A stretch of DNA of 12,827 nucleotides, taken from the NCBI GenBank assembly GCA_022573605.1, contig JACZTQ010000060.1, positions 1 to 12,827 of the forward strand, written 5' to 3'. Under the pieces are notes generated by a model, which did no database searches, had not been told where the DNA came from, and saw nothing but the letters and a program-made list of their open reading frames with translations. Position numbers and translations under genes: made by a program. Below, one piece after another: positions 12,672 through 12,827 of this stretch. This DNA is from Pseudomonadota bacterium (GTDB taxonomy: Bacteria; Pseudomonadota; Alphaproteobacteria; Rhodobacterales; Rhodobacteraceae). How positions within the stretch are numbered: the stretch's first letter is position 1; each line of letters starts with the position of its first letter.

Positions 12672-12827
12672 AGGTTCTGAAATGCAACCGAATTCGCTGG
12701 CGAAATAGCGCAACGTGTGGTTGAATAGTTGCATAGGGGGTGTTCTTCGGGGCGAGCCAGCGGGGCTTCATTGATGGAATACATTTTGGTGTCACGGTGC
12801 TTTCACGGCGCGTCTGGCCGGAGGCCG

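Noticed and set aside
1..12827. Search for rRNA, tRNA, CRISPR arrays and a carnitine regulator gene
   Set aside because: No tRNA-like cloverleaf, rRNA segment, repeat-spacer array or helix-turn-helix regulator (other than the IS transposase) was seen.

Overview
The window is a high-GC chromosomal segment (roughly two thirds G+C or more by eye in most genes). It most likely comes from an alphaproteobacterium. The support is a prolyl-tRNA deacylase of the ProX type, a fused carnitine dehydrogenase/thioesterase of the rhizobial kind, and the short palindromic repeats (TCATCCCCCGG.. and CGTCATTCCCGC..) that are common in Rhodospirillales-like genomes. The taxonomic call is inference.

Layout. (1) 1-240, minus strand: 5' part of a prolyl-tRNA deacylase gene, cut by the window edge. 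(2) 241-552: intergenic, with a pair of REP-like hairpins, an AT-rich stretch and a perfect 14-bp palindrome. (3) 553-1889, minus strand: an MFS transporter, preceded by a 24-codon leader ORF that overlaps its start by ATGA. (4) 1890-1970: divergent control region with the dyad GGTTCC-N16-GGAACC. (5) 1971-10249, plus strand: a catabolic operon in the order BKACE-family enzyme (carnitine CdhC type), carnitine 3-dehydrogenase fused to betainyl-CoA thioesterase, SDR dehydrogenase, acyl-CoA dehydrogenase, a low-GC PD-(D/E)xK-like gene, NDP-forming acyl-CoA synthetase, and a CaiD-type carnitinyl-CoA dehydratase. (6) 10249-11298: an apparently intact IS630-family element inserted in the TA of the caiD-like stop codon. 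(7) 11299-11432: a MITE-like element of nested palindromes with TA at both ends. (8) 11433-11901: no convincing gene. (9) 11902-12498, minus strand: a small exported protein of unknown function. (10) 12499-12827: no recognised gene, but two strong inverted repeats.

How the genes fit together (inference from family assignments). The operon can be read as one route from gamma-butyrobetaine and/or carnitine to glycine betaine. The NDP-forming synthetase makes the CoA ester. The acyl-CoA dehydrogenase makes crotonobetainyl-CoA. The CaiD-like enzyme hydrates it to L-carnitinyl-CoA. After release of CoA, the LcdH domain oxidises L-carnitine to 3-dehydrocarnitine. The BKACE enzyme with acetyl-CoA gives betainyl-CoA plus acetoacetate, and the fused hot-dog thioesterase releases glycine betaine. 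The divergent MFS protein is a candidate transporter and the SDR is a candidate D-carnitine (or other 3-hydroxy acid) dehydrogenase. The most unusual item is the 263-residue, AT-rich, nuclease-fold-like gene that sits seamlessly inside this operon, with the upstream stop two bases before its ATG and its own stop overlapping the next ATG.
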